A stretch of DNA of 64,000 nt from Sanderia malayensis (taxonomy: Eukaryota > Cnidaria > Scyphozoa > Semaeostomeae > Pelagiidae), in contig RQOL01000855.1 of assembly GCA_013076295.1 (NCBI GenBank), positions 3,348,001 to 3,412,000 of the forward strand. The letters are read 5' to 3'. Position 1 is the stretch's first letter; each line of letters starts with the position of its first letter. The notes under the pieces are model-generated. The model ran no database searches. It saw only the letters and a program-made list of their open reading frames with translations, and had not been told where the DNA came from. Shown here in pieces: positions 1-11,539 of this stretch. Both the position numbers and the translations under genes were made by a program.

Positions 1-112
1 AAGAGTTGCTCCCGCTCCATTTGAGCAACCCTCATACGATGTTTTGATTGGCCTGCGAACTATTTTTGAAATAAAGAGTTGCTCCCGCTCAATTTGAGCA
101 ACTTTTCCTTCA
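1..112. repeat. Tandem hairpin repeat, two copies
   Basis: Two copies of a unit of about 75 bp begin at 1 and about 75. Each contains GTTGCTCCCGCTC, a short A/T stretch and GAGCAAC, so GTTGCTC and GAGCAAC can pair as a 7-bp stem. After each hairpin comes a related GATTGGCC(T/A)GC segment. The first copy starts at the window edge, so the array may continue upstream. I do not recognise the family, and no gene overlaps it. Confidence 0.6.
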
Positions 113-257
113 CAAGAATGATTGGCCAGCAACCTATTTTTCCTCATAACAAACACCGGGCTAATATGCGGACCAAATTAGCTGGAATCGGCATAAAACA
201 TAAAGGAAAATTTGTCAAGACAGAATCGCAATCTGAGCAACTCAAAAAGAGATTTTA

Positions 258-1392
258 AGGCGGGTTTACACGATCGTTTTTTGCCAACATTTTTTTTGAT
301 ATTGGACTGCGAAGCTGAAGAAGGATCGTGTAAATGGCCAAAATTGTTGGCTGGGCATGCTGTTTTTAATCCGCTTATCTGTTGTTAATCACCCATCGTT
401 GTAAATTTTATTTTGATTCAAGGTCAAAATAAAATCGCTCCATCATTTTTTTTCAAAGACGCCGACAATGCCTGACGTCATGTTTGACTCGGAGGGTTTC
501 GAGAATCACAAAGTTGGGGTGAAATAAGAAACACTAGACCTTTAATTTGCTTTTTCATCAACAGAACAAACAGGAATACTATATTTTTAGGTAAAATATA
601 ACAGTTTATACGCAAAAGGTTTTTAAACGAAAAATTAACAAGTGAATATATACATATAGCAACACAACACAATTCAAACTGAAAAACATATCTATGAGAA
701 ATTTATACTATAAACACTTCCATTGCCATGGAACCTGTCCAGGCCCCAAAAAAATGGTCTGCAAATGTCTGTCGAACACTTTCTGCAGAGGCCTTGGTAT
801 TGTTGCCTTTGGATCTGGGAGGTAAAGGCTGAAGGCAAGGCATGTATTCGATTTCTCTTGTCTCCATCGTCGTTCGATAACAACGTTGCAGACCATTTTT
901 TTGGGGCCTGGACAGGTTCCATGGCAATGGAAGTGTTTATAGTATAAATTTCTCATAGATATGTTTTTCAGTTTGAATTGTGTTGTGTTGCTATATGTAT
1001 ATATTCACTTGTTAATTTTTCGTTTAAAAACCTTTTGCATATAAACTGTTATATTTTACCTGAAAATATAGTATTCCTGTTTGTTCTGTTGATGAAAAAG
1101 CAAATTAAAGGTCTAGTGTTTCTTATTTCACCCCAACTTTGTGATTCTCGAAACCCTCCGAGTCAAACATGACGTCAGGCATTGTCGGCGTCTTTGAAAA
1201 AAAATGATGGAGCGATTTTATTTTGACCTTGAATCAAAATAAAATTTACAACGATGGGTGATTAACAACAGATAAGCGGATTAAAAACAGCATGCCCAGC
1301 CAACAATTTTGGCCATTTACACGATCCTTCTTCAGCTTCGCAGTCCAATATCAAAAAAAATGTTGGCAAAAAACGATCGTGTAAACCCGCCT
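258..1392. mobile_element. Palindromic MITE, PIF/Harbinger-like, TTA target duplication
   Basis: The two halves of this 1,135-bp unit are near-perfect inverted copies. The left arm (258 to about 765) and right arm (about 885-1392) share the terminal sequence AGGCGGGTTTACACGATCG, and about 120 bp of unique spacer lies between them. TTA flanks both ends (255-257 and 1393-1395). A 3-bp TWA duplication is the known signature of PIF/Harbinger transposons, so I infer a non-autonomous member of that group. The ORFs inside are mirror images of each other across the arms and are not genes. Arm identity is high, which suggests recent insertion or gene conversion between arms. Confidence 0.8.
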
Positions 1393-1395
1393 TTA

Positions 1396-2240
1396 CAACT
1401 AGCTGTTAACATTGTTAAAATGAGTGCTGCTGTGATGTGAAATGAATAATCAGGACTAAAGCATCTAGCATTTGATTAAGAGATATGTTTTGTTTTGAAA
1501 TAAGTGCCTGCAAAAAATATGGACAGGGGGTGTTTAGCGTGCTTGGAAGCGCTGTCATGTGTATTGACATTTGTTATTGACATTTACGTTTCGTAGCTGG
1601 ATTTTGGAATTTCAGCAATAATAGATTTTAGGAAATTATTCTATCAAGAGAAGGTGTGCGCTCAGTTTGAAGATCAAAGATAAAATTCAAATCTTTGTTG
1701 ATATGACTTTACCATGTAAACAAAACAATACCAAAAACAGGGGAATAAATGTAGAAAACCCCAGATTAAAAAGAAAACTAAATTAAATGCACATCAACAA
1801 CTTGAAATCTGAAGTCAGGATTTTCTGGACCGGGATTATTTTCAATATCCCCTGCTAAAAACAATAAGATACATAATGATGGTGAAAATGATGACACAAT
1901 AGTTTTGGGAGCCTACTATCTATACTTCCGCACAGCTTCTCTCTTCCACTTGCAGGCATTCATTTGTCAACTTATCCCCACGACAAGAAAGCAACTCCTG
2001 TGTTATTGTCGAAATAAAATTGTCCTCTTTTGGGCCTTCTCGATTCTGGCTACGAATAAAAGTTAATAGCCAGCAAATAAGCCAACCAAATATCGTTTTC
2101 CCAATGTTTCTAAAACGACTCGCTGCACTGCAGCAAAAAGATGACCGCCATTGATGAATTGATAATAAAACCAGCATGCGGAGGAGGATTTGAGGCCACG
2201 CGCGGGCTGAAATCCGACAAACAAACACACATATTCACAT
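1396..2240. other. Intergenic, no gene seen
   Basis: This is A/T-rich sequence between two repeats. A 102-codon minus-strand ORF (1920-2228) has no recognisable motif and no convincing codon pattern, so I do not call it. Nothing else is supported. Confidence 0.5.
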
Positions 2241-2244
2241 ACAG

Positions 2245-2322
2245 ATTTTTTCTCGAGAAGGACTCGATTATATTCTGCTGCGCAGCCGCTTCACTTCGTT
2301 CCGCTACGTAGCAGCAATAATC
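2245..2322. repeat. Short interspersed repeat, copy 1
   Basis: The segment contains CGAGAAGGACTCGATTATATT, then CTGCGCAGCCG, a short variable part, and GCTACGTAGCAGCAATAATC. The same order of blocks occurs on the opposite strand at about 34,238-34,308, in an NCKAP1 intron. Two dispersed copies with matching ends indicate a small mobile repeat of about 75 bp. The family is unknown to me, and it is too short to code. Confidence 0.65.
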
Positions 2323-2399
2323 CCAATCATACTCAAGATGCTTATAATATTAGATAGGACTTTGGGCAAAATATTCTATACGTATTTTAAGTTTTTTCT

Positions 2400-3280
2400 T
2401 AAAAATTTGAGGGGTGCTCAAGCAACCTCCGCACCCCTCTGGATCCGCCACTGTAAAAGCTAAACTGCCTTTTTTTCGGAAAATTGCTTGATCTAGCTAA
2501 TTTCCTTATCTTATATTCATAGCCTTTAAGAAACAAAAATGCTTATTAAATTTTTGTCGGAAAATCTAAATTTCTGCCCCCCTATAAAATTTCCTATCTA
2601 CGCCATTGGATCTGCCCTCTCTCCTTTTGTCCTATTCAATTCTATCTACCTGCCTGCGTAAATCATTCAACCCCACTGGATATGAAAACGTCACTGGATA
2701 TACACAGTTTTGCACTGGTTGTGATGCTCCCACACCTTTGCTGGCAACCAGAAGCTCTAACCACTTCAGAACCAGAGTGGGATGGAACCTGGTGTTTACT
2801 GGTGAACACCAACAATAGGAGACAAAAGTCCCTGGGACACCTGAAAATTTTGGTGGATAATGCTATGTTTCTGCACACTTTCCTCCCTGTGAGCAGAATG
2901 CGACCCCCACTCCTCCCAAACAATGTTGTTTTATGTACCAATCTGTTCTAATCACTGGGCCAAGAGAATTTCTGCATTATTGGAAATAGCTATCTCTACA
3001 GAAAACATTGTTTTGGGAGGAGAGGGGCAATTATAGAGTTTTTGACCATGCCATACAAATGCACGTTTTACAAAAGCTTCAAGAATCGATGTTATTGATT
3101 CATACTCTCCCACCTTTTTAGAGATCGGCATGACATGACAATCACTCACTCATTCAAGTTGGAAGAATAAACGATACTAAAGAGCACCAAAAGTTTTAAG
3201 TACAAATACGATAATTATAAAATACCTCGGGTGGAACTCTACACGACCAAATATGAGTAAAACCTAACATGGGACAAACA
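2400..3280. other. Intergenic with decayed transposon ends
   Basis: Two isolated ends resembling hAT termini are visible: GGATCCGCCACTG (ending about 2452) and CTACGCCATTG (ending about 2610). Neither has a matching opposite end that I can find. A short inverted repeat (about 2908-2928 against 3000-3026, CTCCCAAAACAATGTT-like) lies further on. No gene is supported. Confidence 0.35.
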
Positions 3281-3288
3281 CAAATGGA

Positions 3289-4104
3289 CAGGGCCTTTTT
3301 TAAGGATTTTCAAGTGGGGGGGCCAAAACTTGAAGGGGACCTATATTTTCAGAGAAACGGCCGGGTCAGGGGAGCACATTAAAAAAGGCTTGGGGGTGTT
3401 GACATACTTGGGACCGCCTTTTGCATGAACATTTCTTTGAAAACATTGAAATAATTTTGGCTACCTGAGGCGGCACCATGGTTGCCGCCGAAGGGGGAAA
3501 TTTTACAAATTTAGTGCCTCAGATATCGCTGAAAAATGTATTTTTTTTATAATCAAATTTTCTCCAAAGATTATTTTTCCCAGTCGGTCCACATTTTTTC
3601 CAAGAGCTACAACACAAGTCTACTATTAGTGGCCAATACCACTTTAAATTGGGCAGCCAGCTGAACTTGAATGCTACCTATTGTTTGAGATTCGTGAAGC
3701 CCGACTCGGAAATCATTTGGAGGGTCTTCCCACACACCCCCCTATGAGCACCCCTAGTATTTCTACATTCGGTTATAACGGACAGTACGGATCACAGTTT
3801 TCAACATTGAAGAAAGGAGAGCAAAAAACCCGTTTGTGTATTATTGATATAATCAACAAGTCAAACTGCACTTGTAAATGATTTCAATACGACTGGAAGC
3901 AAGCTAGATACTTTGTGGAAGATACCATTGAAAACACAGTGGAGTTAGCTTTTACACACAACGAGTCATTTGAATCATCATGATTGCAAATTGAAATTAA
4001 GTTGAAAAGATTTAACTGGGGGGGCACTTTTGTTGACTGGGGGGGCCACCACGAGGGCTGGGGGGGCCAAGGCCCCCCCAGTCTGTATGTTAAAAAACGC
4101 CCTG
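3289..4104. mobile_element. Non-autonomous hAT element, 816 bp
   Basis: The ends are CAGGGCCTTTTTTAA and, inverted, CAGGGCGTTTTTTAA. An exact 8-bp duplication, CAAATGGA, flanks them at 3281-3288 and 4105-4112. CAGGG-type ends with an 8-bp duplication are diagnostic of the hAT superfamily. Runs of G/C (GGGGGGGCC) sit just inside both ends. No transposase is visible, and the ORFs inside are short and unrecognisable. Confidence 0.85.
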
Positions 4105-4401
4105 CAAATGGACTTGATAACGAGGGGGTGGCTTGGCTTGGGTGGGGGTGGGCGGGGCGACGAGCGACTTAAAGCATTCTAAACATACGTGTAACTTACT
4201 TCTCCAAGGTAATGGTTTTATTCAATTGCTTCTTAACCATATCTTTTAGTTGCAATTCTGCTTCTGATAACTGTTTCTTGACAGGAGCTTCTCCTGGTTC
4301 ATCTTTTCCTTCTCGTGGGCGCAAGCCAAGCGCATTTGAATTCTCCATGTTGTCAAAAATGGTAAGTAGTTTGTAGCAAGCTCCTTCGCGTGACTGTGTA
4401 G

Positions 4402-4777
4402 CGCCCTCGCATGCAACTTTGTGTAAGGGGGCAACTTGCATTCTTTGACGTAAGGGTTATCAACCCATTTGCAAAGAGCCACCTGAGCCAGAAACTCTCC
4501 ACAGCGTTCAGCAGCAGTGAAAAGGAGAAAAAGCGCCAATACAATCAAAGGATCATCGATGTAGAGCATGGATCGTTTAGTCCACTTGTATTTACACCCT
4601 ATGGTGGTTGTGGCCGTGAGGCTGAAAATGTAATAATCAACCTTGCTGCAAAATTAGCCGCAAAGAAGGATTTTGAACATAGTCGAGTTGTTCACTGGCT
4701 TCGTACAAAGCTCTCATTTTTGTTACTGCGGTCGGCAATACTATGCGTAAGAGGCTCTCGTGCAATAAAGTCTCAAG
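4402..4777 (+). pseudogene. Truncated transposon-encoded protein, C-terminal part
   Basis: The plus frame reads GQLAFFDVRVINPFA near 4432, then SPLVFTPYGGCGREAE and HWLRTKLSFLLLRSAIL, ending in VRGSR near 4770. I recall this order of motifs from the C-terminal region of mobile-element proteins that are abundant in cnidarian and fish genomes, but I cannot name the element class. A stop at 4399-4401 closes the frame upstream, so the N-terminal part is missing. The hAT element at 4,778 has inserted at the very end of the frame. This is a dead copy. The minus-strand ORFs across it are shadows. Confidence 0.6.
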
Positions 4778-5322
4778 CATAGGCGTAGACTTTGGGGGGG
4801 CTCGGGGGCTCAAGCCCCTCCTGGGTCCTTCTCAGGGGGGGCGCAGCCCCCCTGAGAAATTAACGGTCCATTCAATCATTTAGCTGTTGCTGTATCCGTT
4901 AGATGTTGCTTTGGGAAGTAGAAATTTCTCACTAACTTTCACAACTCAGATCTTTGAGATAACAAACACCCTGTTGTTAGCCGACATCGGAATTTCTATT
5001 ATAAATTATAAGAGTGTCTCAAGTTGTACAGCAGAAAGATCATTCTCAGGCCTAAGGCGATTAAAAAGTTACCTGAGATCAAAAATGTCTCAAGAGCGAC
5101 TGAACGCCGTTGCGATTATGAACGTTCACAAAGATGACGTTATGCATTTTTCGACCGATGAACTCTTAGAAAGAATATGTTTTGGGTACCCAAGTAGAAA
5201 GGTTACTGCTTAAACTGATATTACTTTTTTTTTGTTTCCCGTATCATAAGAAACCCAGAATGAAGTTTCCAAAAAAATTCCACTTGAGCCCCCCCTGGAG
5301 AAAATATAACTCTACGCCTATG
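4778..5322 (+). mobile_element. hAT element remnant with dimerisation-domain ORF
   Basis: This 545-bp element has ends CATAGGCGTAGA on both sides and an exact 8-bp duplication, GTCTCAAG (4770-4777 and 5323-5330), so it is a hAT insertion. Inside, 4,887-5,213 encodes the C-terminal dimerisation domain of a hAT transposase: AERSFSGLRRLKSYLRSKM followed by ERLNAVAIMNVHKD. That is the signature of the hAT-C domain, and it looks closest to ZMYM1-like hAT proteins. The catalytic RNase H-like region and zinc finger are absent. This is an internally deleted copy, possibly mobilised in trans. Confidence 0.88.
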
Positions 5323-5330
5323 GTCTCAAG

Positions 5331-5974
5331 TTTGCACGAATTTGGACGATATTAACATTACACACGCTGTTGGTACAATTCAATAACTTATTATATTTAT
5401 GTATGTAAAAAAAAAAGTATAATTTTTCTTTTGTTTTGTAACCGGCGGCCTATCGGTATAAAAACAGCGCCACAGTTGATTATTATTGAGATCAGTGAAA
5501 AAAAAAAACTTTGTGTGAGGGCTTGGATTGGTTGTCACAGTGTATCACGTGATATATACAACTTCAGAACTCTGTCATGAAGATGGAACGGTTACCACGC
5601 TTTGTAACAAAACACATGTGCAACAAATCATTCGACAACAAATTATAGTGAAGTTACTTCGCAGTTTGCTCTCAATCGCGTAAGTAAAATCATCAGTATT
5701 AATTTATCGATGAACCAATCCTTTTATTCAGATATGTGTCCAATTCATCTAGGCCCATATTTTAACAGCTGATCAGCTGATCTGATTCAGGAGTAAATTT
5801 TAGAATGACCCTTTGAGTGTGTTGTGGTGGACATACACCCGTAGTGGGGGGCAGGATTTTTTTAAACATGGCAATCCATCACATCGCATATTTGTGATGT
5901 TGCTAAATCTACACAAGATAAACCTTGCTATGTTATATTTAATCATTAATTTATCTCTAGAACACTACTGGAAT
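5331..5974 (+). promoter_or_regulatory. REC8-like gene upstream region and probable 5' UTR intron
   Basis: No coding gene is seen here. Just upstream of the REC8-like ATG there is a plausible 5' UTR exon ending in CGC at about 5680 followed by donor GTAAGT. A matching acceptor (CTCTAG, about 5960) precedes the ATG by about 15 bp. This is inferred from splice signals only. No TATA box is obvious. Confidence 0.35.
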
Positions 5975-8900
5975 ATGTTTTTTCCTGCTGACATTCTTGC
6001 ACGAAAGGGAAAGTTCGGATTGGTATGGTAGGTATTTGGACAGCTCTGGCTTTTAACTGATATTGGCATATTTTGACTACATATCTGTCCTTCCAGTTAG
6101 CTGACTGGGTAGCCATAAAAATACAGATAATGGGATTAGTACAGTTTAATGCTTATCTTATCACATTCTAATCCAAGCAATATGAACTATTCCTTAACAG
6201 GCTTGCTGCCACAGGCTCATCAGACAAATCAAAACTCTTAAGTAAAAGAGATTACATTCAAGTGAATATCCAAAAATCCTGGTACGCTTGCATGATAACA
6301 TTTAAGCATGATTGCAAGAGAACTGGTATTCTTGGAAAATAATACAGAAAATCTTTGTTATTTTTTAGTTATGAGATTATTTATCCTGCTATCCCATTTG
6401 CTTTGCGTTTATCATCACATCTTATGCTTGGTGTGTCTCGGATTTTTGGGAAGCAAACAAAATTTGCTCTGGGTAAGTGACAAAGAGTTGATGAGTTGAC
6501 CAAGTTGTTAGACTTTTTAAAGTTGCTGTTAGCTGATGCTCCATACATCAGTGTAGGGAAAGTGGCACTCACATTAAAATCTGTTGCTTAAATAGTGATA
6601 TCAACTGATAGGTAGATTAGTCATAATTTTTTCCAGAGTTTTAGTTTTTTTGTAATTTGTCCTCAGATGAAACTACTCATATTTGGATGAGAGTTCATGA
6701 TGTCTTGGCAGCCTCAACCAGATCAATTGATCTAGCCAACCCCACTGCAAGGTAAAATGATCCTTTTGGTTAAGAAGTTCAACTCCTGAGCTCCCAATTT
6801 AATTGTTATAGTAATGCCAGTAGTACTATGCTCAATCATTTTGAATATTGGCAAATGCAGTAATTTGATTGCAGTTAATCGATAAAGAGAATTGCATTAA
6901 CGTGACCTTTTTTCTGGCAACTACAGCTTTATTGTATTTTGCAGATATGAACTTATCACTTTGCAAGAGCCTGGTCAAATTGACATGATGAATTATGCCA
7001 TTGAGCCATTTAGACTGGATATATTGCCTCATCCAACCTCATTACATGTGGTAAGCCAACTTTTGATGTATATCGATCCTCTAAAATTTCTCTGTCGAGT
7101 ATTGCTTTGCCTCCTTGTGACTGTGTCAAAATCAATTTCAGCTATTTGAAAAAAGAGAAATTATTTTTACCACAATATAATTGTATGACAAGAGGATATG
7201 CACATTTTTTTACTTATAGCAGGATGTGTCGTGTTTGTGTTGAATTCCTTTTTTGTTGACTCAATCTTCTAAACAGAGTTTGACTTGTAGAGTGATTCAA
7301 ATTATTTGGATGTGATGAAACATACAATGTTCCTTTCACCATCATCAAGCAGTGTGAAGAGCTCTTCAAGTGAAATGATCACAAGTCCCTACCAAGCTCA
7401 CAAAAGAGACATAACATTACCTGATGACATCTTCCCTACAAATGTTCAAATTGAGGTAGTTTTTTTTAATGCTTATCTATTGAAAAGAATGTCTCCTTTA
7501 CACATGTGATGCATGGCTCTCCACCACTATACCAATTCACCATAGTCAATGATATAGTCAACTTTCTCTTCTCTTTCCAAAGCAGCTATGTATTCTTAGT
7601 TATTTATAGCAAGCATTGAAAGGAATGGAACAATACATTTTTGTAATTCAATTTTAGCATCAAGCAGTTCATGCGACCTGGTCTTTTATATTTCTACCTG
7701 TAAGTTAGTTTTTTGGAGGATTTGTTTTGCTTTTATTTGGTTCTACCCTTGCCTACTTGTTCTAGGTGCCTGGTGAAGTTGATTTTGGACCAATTCTAAG
7801 TGAAGATCCTATGGATATTCAAATGGGAGTACAAGACTTGCCACCAATGTAAGTAATTATAATACTTCATATCATCCATGAAATCTAGTTTACAATATTT
7901 TGTGACAGACTTTAATGTAAAGGCATCCATTTTTTCATGGACAGGAGTCAAATGGAAGAAGTAAGTGATGTGCCAGAGAATATTGTTGATGAACATGTCA
8001 TAAAAGAACTCAAACTTGATGAGGTCTTGGAACAGATGCCTTTGCCAGGAATTGACACAGTCATGATTGAAGAACCTGCTGCAGTTGAGAGACAACAAGG
8101 TGTGGTGCATAAACCAAATAAGAAATGTTCATCTTCGCTTTGTATATAGTCACTATGAGATATGTTTAGGTCGCAGTTGAAACTTTATAGTTTTCTTTCT
8201 GACCGGTTTTGTCACGTAAAACTTTAGCTTAGACTCTTTTTTAGTTGCTACAGGAAATAAAGAGAAAGCAGATGGCACTCCAGCTGAAGTAAGTCAATCG
8301 AAGTTTCTATTGTTATTAAAAAGAGCAGTATTTGGTGCCACTACAAGTTAATTTTTTCTATTAAGACGTGTTGTAACGGCCCTCCCCTCAGGTTAGACAA
8401 GATCTGAGCTTCTTATTGACAACAACTTACAGTGTCTCCATTTGTGTGTCAGTGTGTGAAGGCTGTCTAGCTACTATTAAGACCAATCTCTTTGAATTAC
8501 TTTGATTTATAGGAAATATCTTGGCATGAGGTTTCGAGCACGCCCCGTGGCGATGTGCAACTCTTTAGTCGCACACCTCTACGACCAAGAAAAAGAAGGC
8601 ATCAAGCTATAGACGGAGACATTGCCCTGACGTCCAAAGAAATTCGATCTAATTTGGCGTGTCCAGATGCTTCATTGAAAGTTCTGGTAACTAACCTGAT
8701 GTTGGCTATGTACATGTACAACTCCATATTCTTTGCCCCTTATAGGTTCTTTACTGCATGGTTTAAATATCCCAAATGCAATCAATTCTCGCGCAAGATA
8801 ACATGAGTCCTGTTTGTTAACTTTATTCCAATATTCACAGGAATGTTTCATTGCGAATGCATTGTTTAATTTGAATTTCTAGTACATCGGTGGTCCGCAT

Positions 8901-10744
8901 ATGGTATCAGCGAATGAGTTATTGTCACAGCCTTCAATTTCGTGTAAGTTTTGTCTTCCTCATTTGACAATGCTTCTCTGGTGAAGCATCCACAGTAGTT
9001 GTGTATTTACATTTACAAGTTGAATTTCCAACGAACTACTCTAACATATTCCGGTTAGATTTTTACGAGAGGTCTATAATAATTTTTCATGTTCTGTTTC
9101 TTTTTTCAAGATTTGGCGAATGATTATGTGACGGAGATTTGGCGCCACAATGCAAGAACCATCCCAGACCCCTCACTTCACACAACCATGAATGACGAAT
9201 CTGACATGGGCAGCCCAGAACTGGTAAAGTTATTATAAATTGGTCTTATGAATAAATAAATGCATAGCGTTTCCACTTGTGATAAACTGCGGTTGACTTT
9301 TCTTTGTAGTTGCTTCGTCGTGCCAATGAGACTCCACTAAGCGTAGAAACTCTACGCCGTGGCACAGAGATGTCATTGGAGTTTGAAAGATCAGCAGCCA
9401 GTACAGTTACAATTGATGCAACTCCACTAGAAGGTACGTCCGACAACCTGTGCTTATCAGGGGTTATTCAGGCACATGTAAATAAGGTATACATAGGCAT
9501 GTTTTGAGCGTATTTTAACTTATCATGCCTCTTCATCCCTACCTACGTCGTTTCTGAAGTGTTATAATGTCTGAATGCGACCATTAATCTTTCTGTTTCG
9601 ATTTAATGAATCTGTATTGGCTATGATAGATGGATATATGTTACCATAAGTTAATATAGACCAGTGAACCCTATAAACTCTGTGTTGTGTTACTAAAATG
9701 TGTCTAGTTAATGCTTGCATTAAGTTAGAGTGTTTTCCATACTTCAGAGAGTGAAATGTTTCAGTCTGGTGAAACTGAAGAGGTTTTGCCGAGGTACCGT
9801 TCTCGTGGGTACGTTCTATTCAATTCAATTTAATTCAAGACTGTTCATGACGCCAATGTTTTGATTTCTCATTTGTCAGAGCCAGTGACGTTGTTGTCTC
9901 TGCTTGTTTCGGCTCATGTTATGAAATGATTTGATCTTCTTTTTAGGGCTGTCAGTGAGTTGCCTACGCTATCACCGATTGCTGACGAATTTCAGGATGA
10001 TTTGGCCGTTCCTTTGGAAGATATTGGTAAGCTGTTTCATTTGTTATATGTGTTTCTTGTTGCAATAATTAGAATAAATATACGGTGGTTTGTGATGTTA
10101 GTAATTACTTTGTGTATGTAGGCGAGGTTCAGTATGCAAGCGACTCTGAGCAAGATGAAATACCATCTCCAAAGCAAGAGGAATTTCTTTCGTAAGCAAA
10201 TAAATTTTCGAATATACTTGTCCTTTCAGAAATTATTTATCGGAAGACTGCTTAACTCGTATTTTTCTTATTGTTTACATCAGGAAACTTGCAGGCTATT
10301 TGGCGAATGTAGAAAGTATTCTGTTCTCAGAGATTGCACCCCCGAGGATTACAAAACGAAAGACAGCAGCCAAGGCATTTTCATATTTATTAGGTGAGCT
10401 GTTTTGAAATACTTCTGGTAATCAAGAAAACTGATTTCAAACTTTAACTGAAGGTGAAAGAAGTGTGGTATTTCCATGAGTTGTACAATCTACCACACAT
10501 AATATGAAGCGTTGGTTAGCTATAACTTTCCTCTGCTTGCAACACCCTTTTGTCTGCTTTTTAAAAACGTTGGTAAGATTGTAAGATTGTCTTTGTTCAT
10601 AAATCTTTGTAAGATTGTCTTGTAGTTCATAAATACCATTGTCGTGTGTTTATGATTTCAGCTCTGAATGCTCGCCAAGCTGTTGAGGTTGAACAAAAGC
10701 GTGCGTTTGGAGAAATTGTTATTCGTGCCGGGCATGCATTGTAA
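5975..10744 (+). CDS. REC8: REC8-type alpha-kleisin of meiotic cohesin (19 exons, 594 aa)
   Basis: Kleisins close the SMC1-SMC3 cohesin ring and are cut by separase, and REC8 is the meiotic form. The N-terminus MFFPADILARKGKFGLVW, then WLAATGSSDKSKLLSKRDY and LRLSSHLMLGVSRIF, matches the SMC3-binding Rad21/Rec8 N-domain. The C-terminus TKRKTAAKAFSYLLALNARQ is the winged helix that binds SMC1. The KRDYIQVNIQKSC stretch favours REC8 over RAD21. Exons: 5975-6027, 6201-6281, 6369-6472, 6667-6751, 6945-7050, 7291-7455, 7658-7699 (least certain), 7766-7848, 7945-8099, 8254-8288, 8513-8686, 8883-8943, 9111-9223, 9310-9433, 9748-9808, 9947-10026, 10122-10191, 10284-10393, 10662-10744. They sum to 595 codons. 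The acidic, Ser-rich middle is the usual separase-cleaved linker, and I did not pinpoint a cleavage site. Confidence 0.9.
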
Positions 10745-11539
10745 ACGTCTGTATGTGTTTCAAGGCCTCAGTTGACAGGGAATTCAGTAACAAGTTCCCT
10801 TCCAAAAGAAGCTAAGTGTATTTCGTTGCTACGTTGTTACCTACCAAGCACCAATCTTTTTCAATGACAATGTTATGGTTTTAACTATTTTACAGATTTT
10901 TAGGTTATGATTATGCAAAATGTCGGGGAATCTCCTAATCCCCGGGGATTCTCCTTAAAGATGTAGTTATGTTGATGTTGTTCTTGTTTTCTGATATTAT
11001 CCATTTTAAGTTTTTACCAAAGAATTTGTTCATAATGTTTTTAATCGTTCTTATGTTGTTTATAAAAAGTCTATTTTATGAAGTATATGATTATGTGCGT
11101 TAATTGTGCATTATATTTAATAAAATATACTGCTTGAAAGTAGCAATCAATATCATGGTGCGGGGTATGCTAATACCAATGTAATGAACGGGGATTTAGT
11201 TAACAATTCGTCAGTTTTGTTTCATCTTACTGTATTACCTGATATATGGATTGTCGCTTTCAAGTAGGTTATTAAGATTTGTTCATGCACTCTTTCACAA
11301 ATGTTTTATGTTTAATGTAATATATACTATGCATAATCTTTATACTATATGTTGCATGTTCCGTATACTGTTAATACTGTTTTGTAACGCTGTAAATTAT
11401 ATTTCTATATTGAGGAAGGTGTAAACATTGGTTGTCTTTGAATATTCTGTAATGCATCTTTCATGTATTGATTCTACAGCATGGAAGAGATACTTAGTGA
11501 CAAAAGAATACGAGAATGGGCAAAAATATGCAATATTGT
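10745..11539. other. REC8 3' UTR and convergent intergenic region
   Basis: This is A/T-rich sequence between the convergent REC8-like and kinase genes. AATAAA occurs near 11,119 and would serve as a poly(A) signal for REC8. A perfect 14-bp palindrome, AATCCCCGGGGATT, lies at about 10,938-10,951. No further gene is seen. Confidence 0.5.

Noticed and set aside
478..1172. Several ORFs of 60-80 codons on both strands
   Set aside because: They are mirror images produced by the palindromic MITE arms and show no protein motif.
4196..4569. Minus-strand ORFs of 81-107 codons
   Set aside because: The plus strand carries the recognisable transposon protein, and these are its antisense shadows.
6478..6588. 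In-frame continuation after TGA in the REC8-like gene (VDELTKLLDFLKLLLADAPY), suggesting stop readthrough
   Set aside because: A good donor at 6,473 joins to an exon at 6,667 in correct phase and supplies the expected family sequence (DETTHIWMRVHDVLAAS), so this stretch is intronic.
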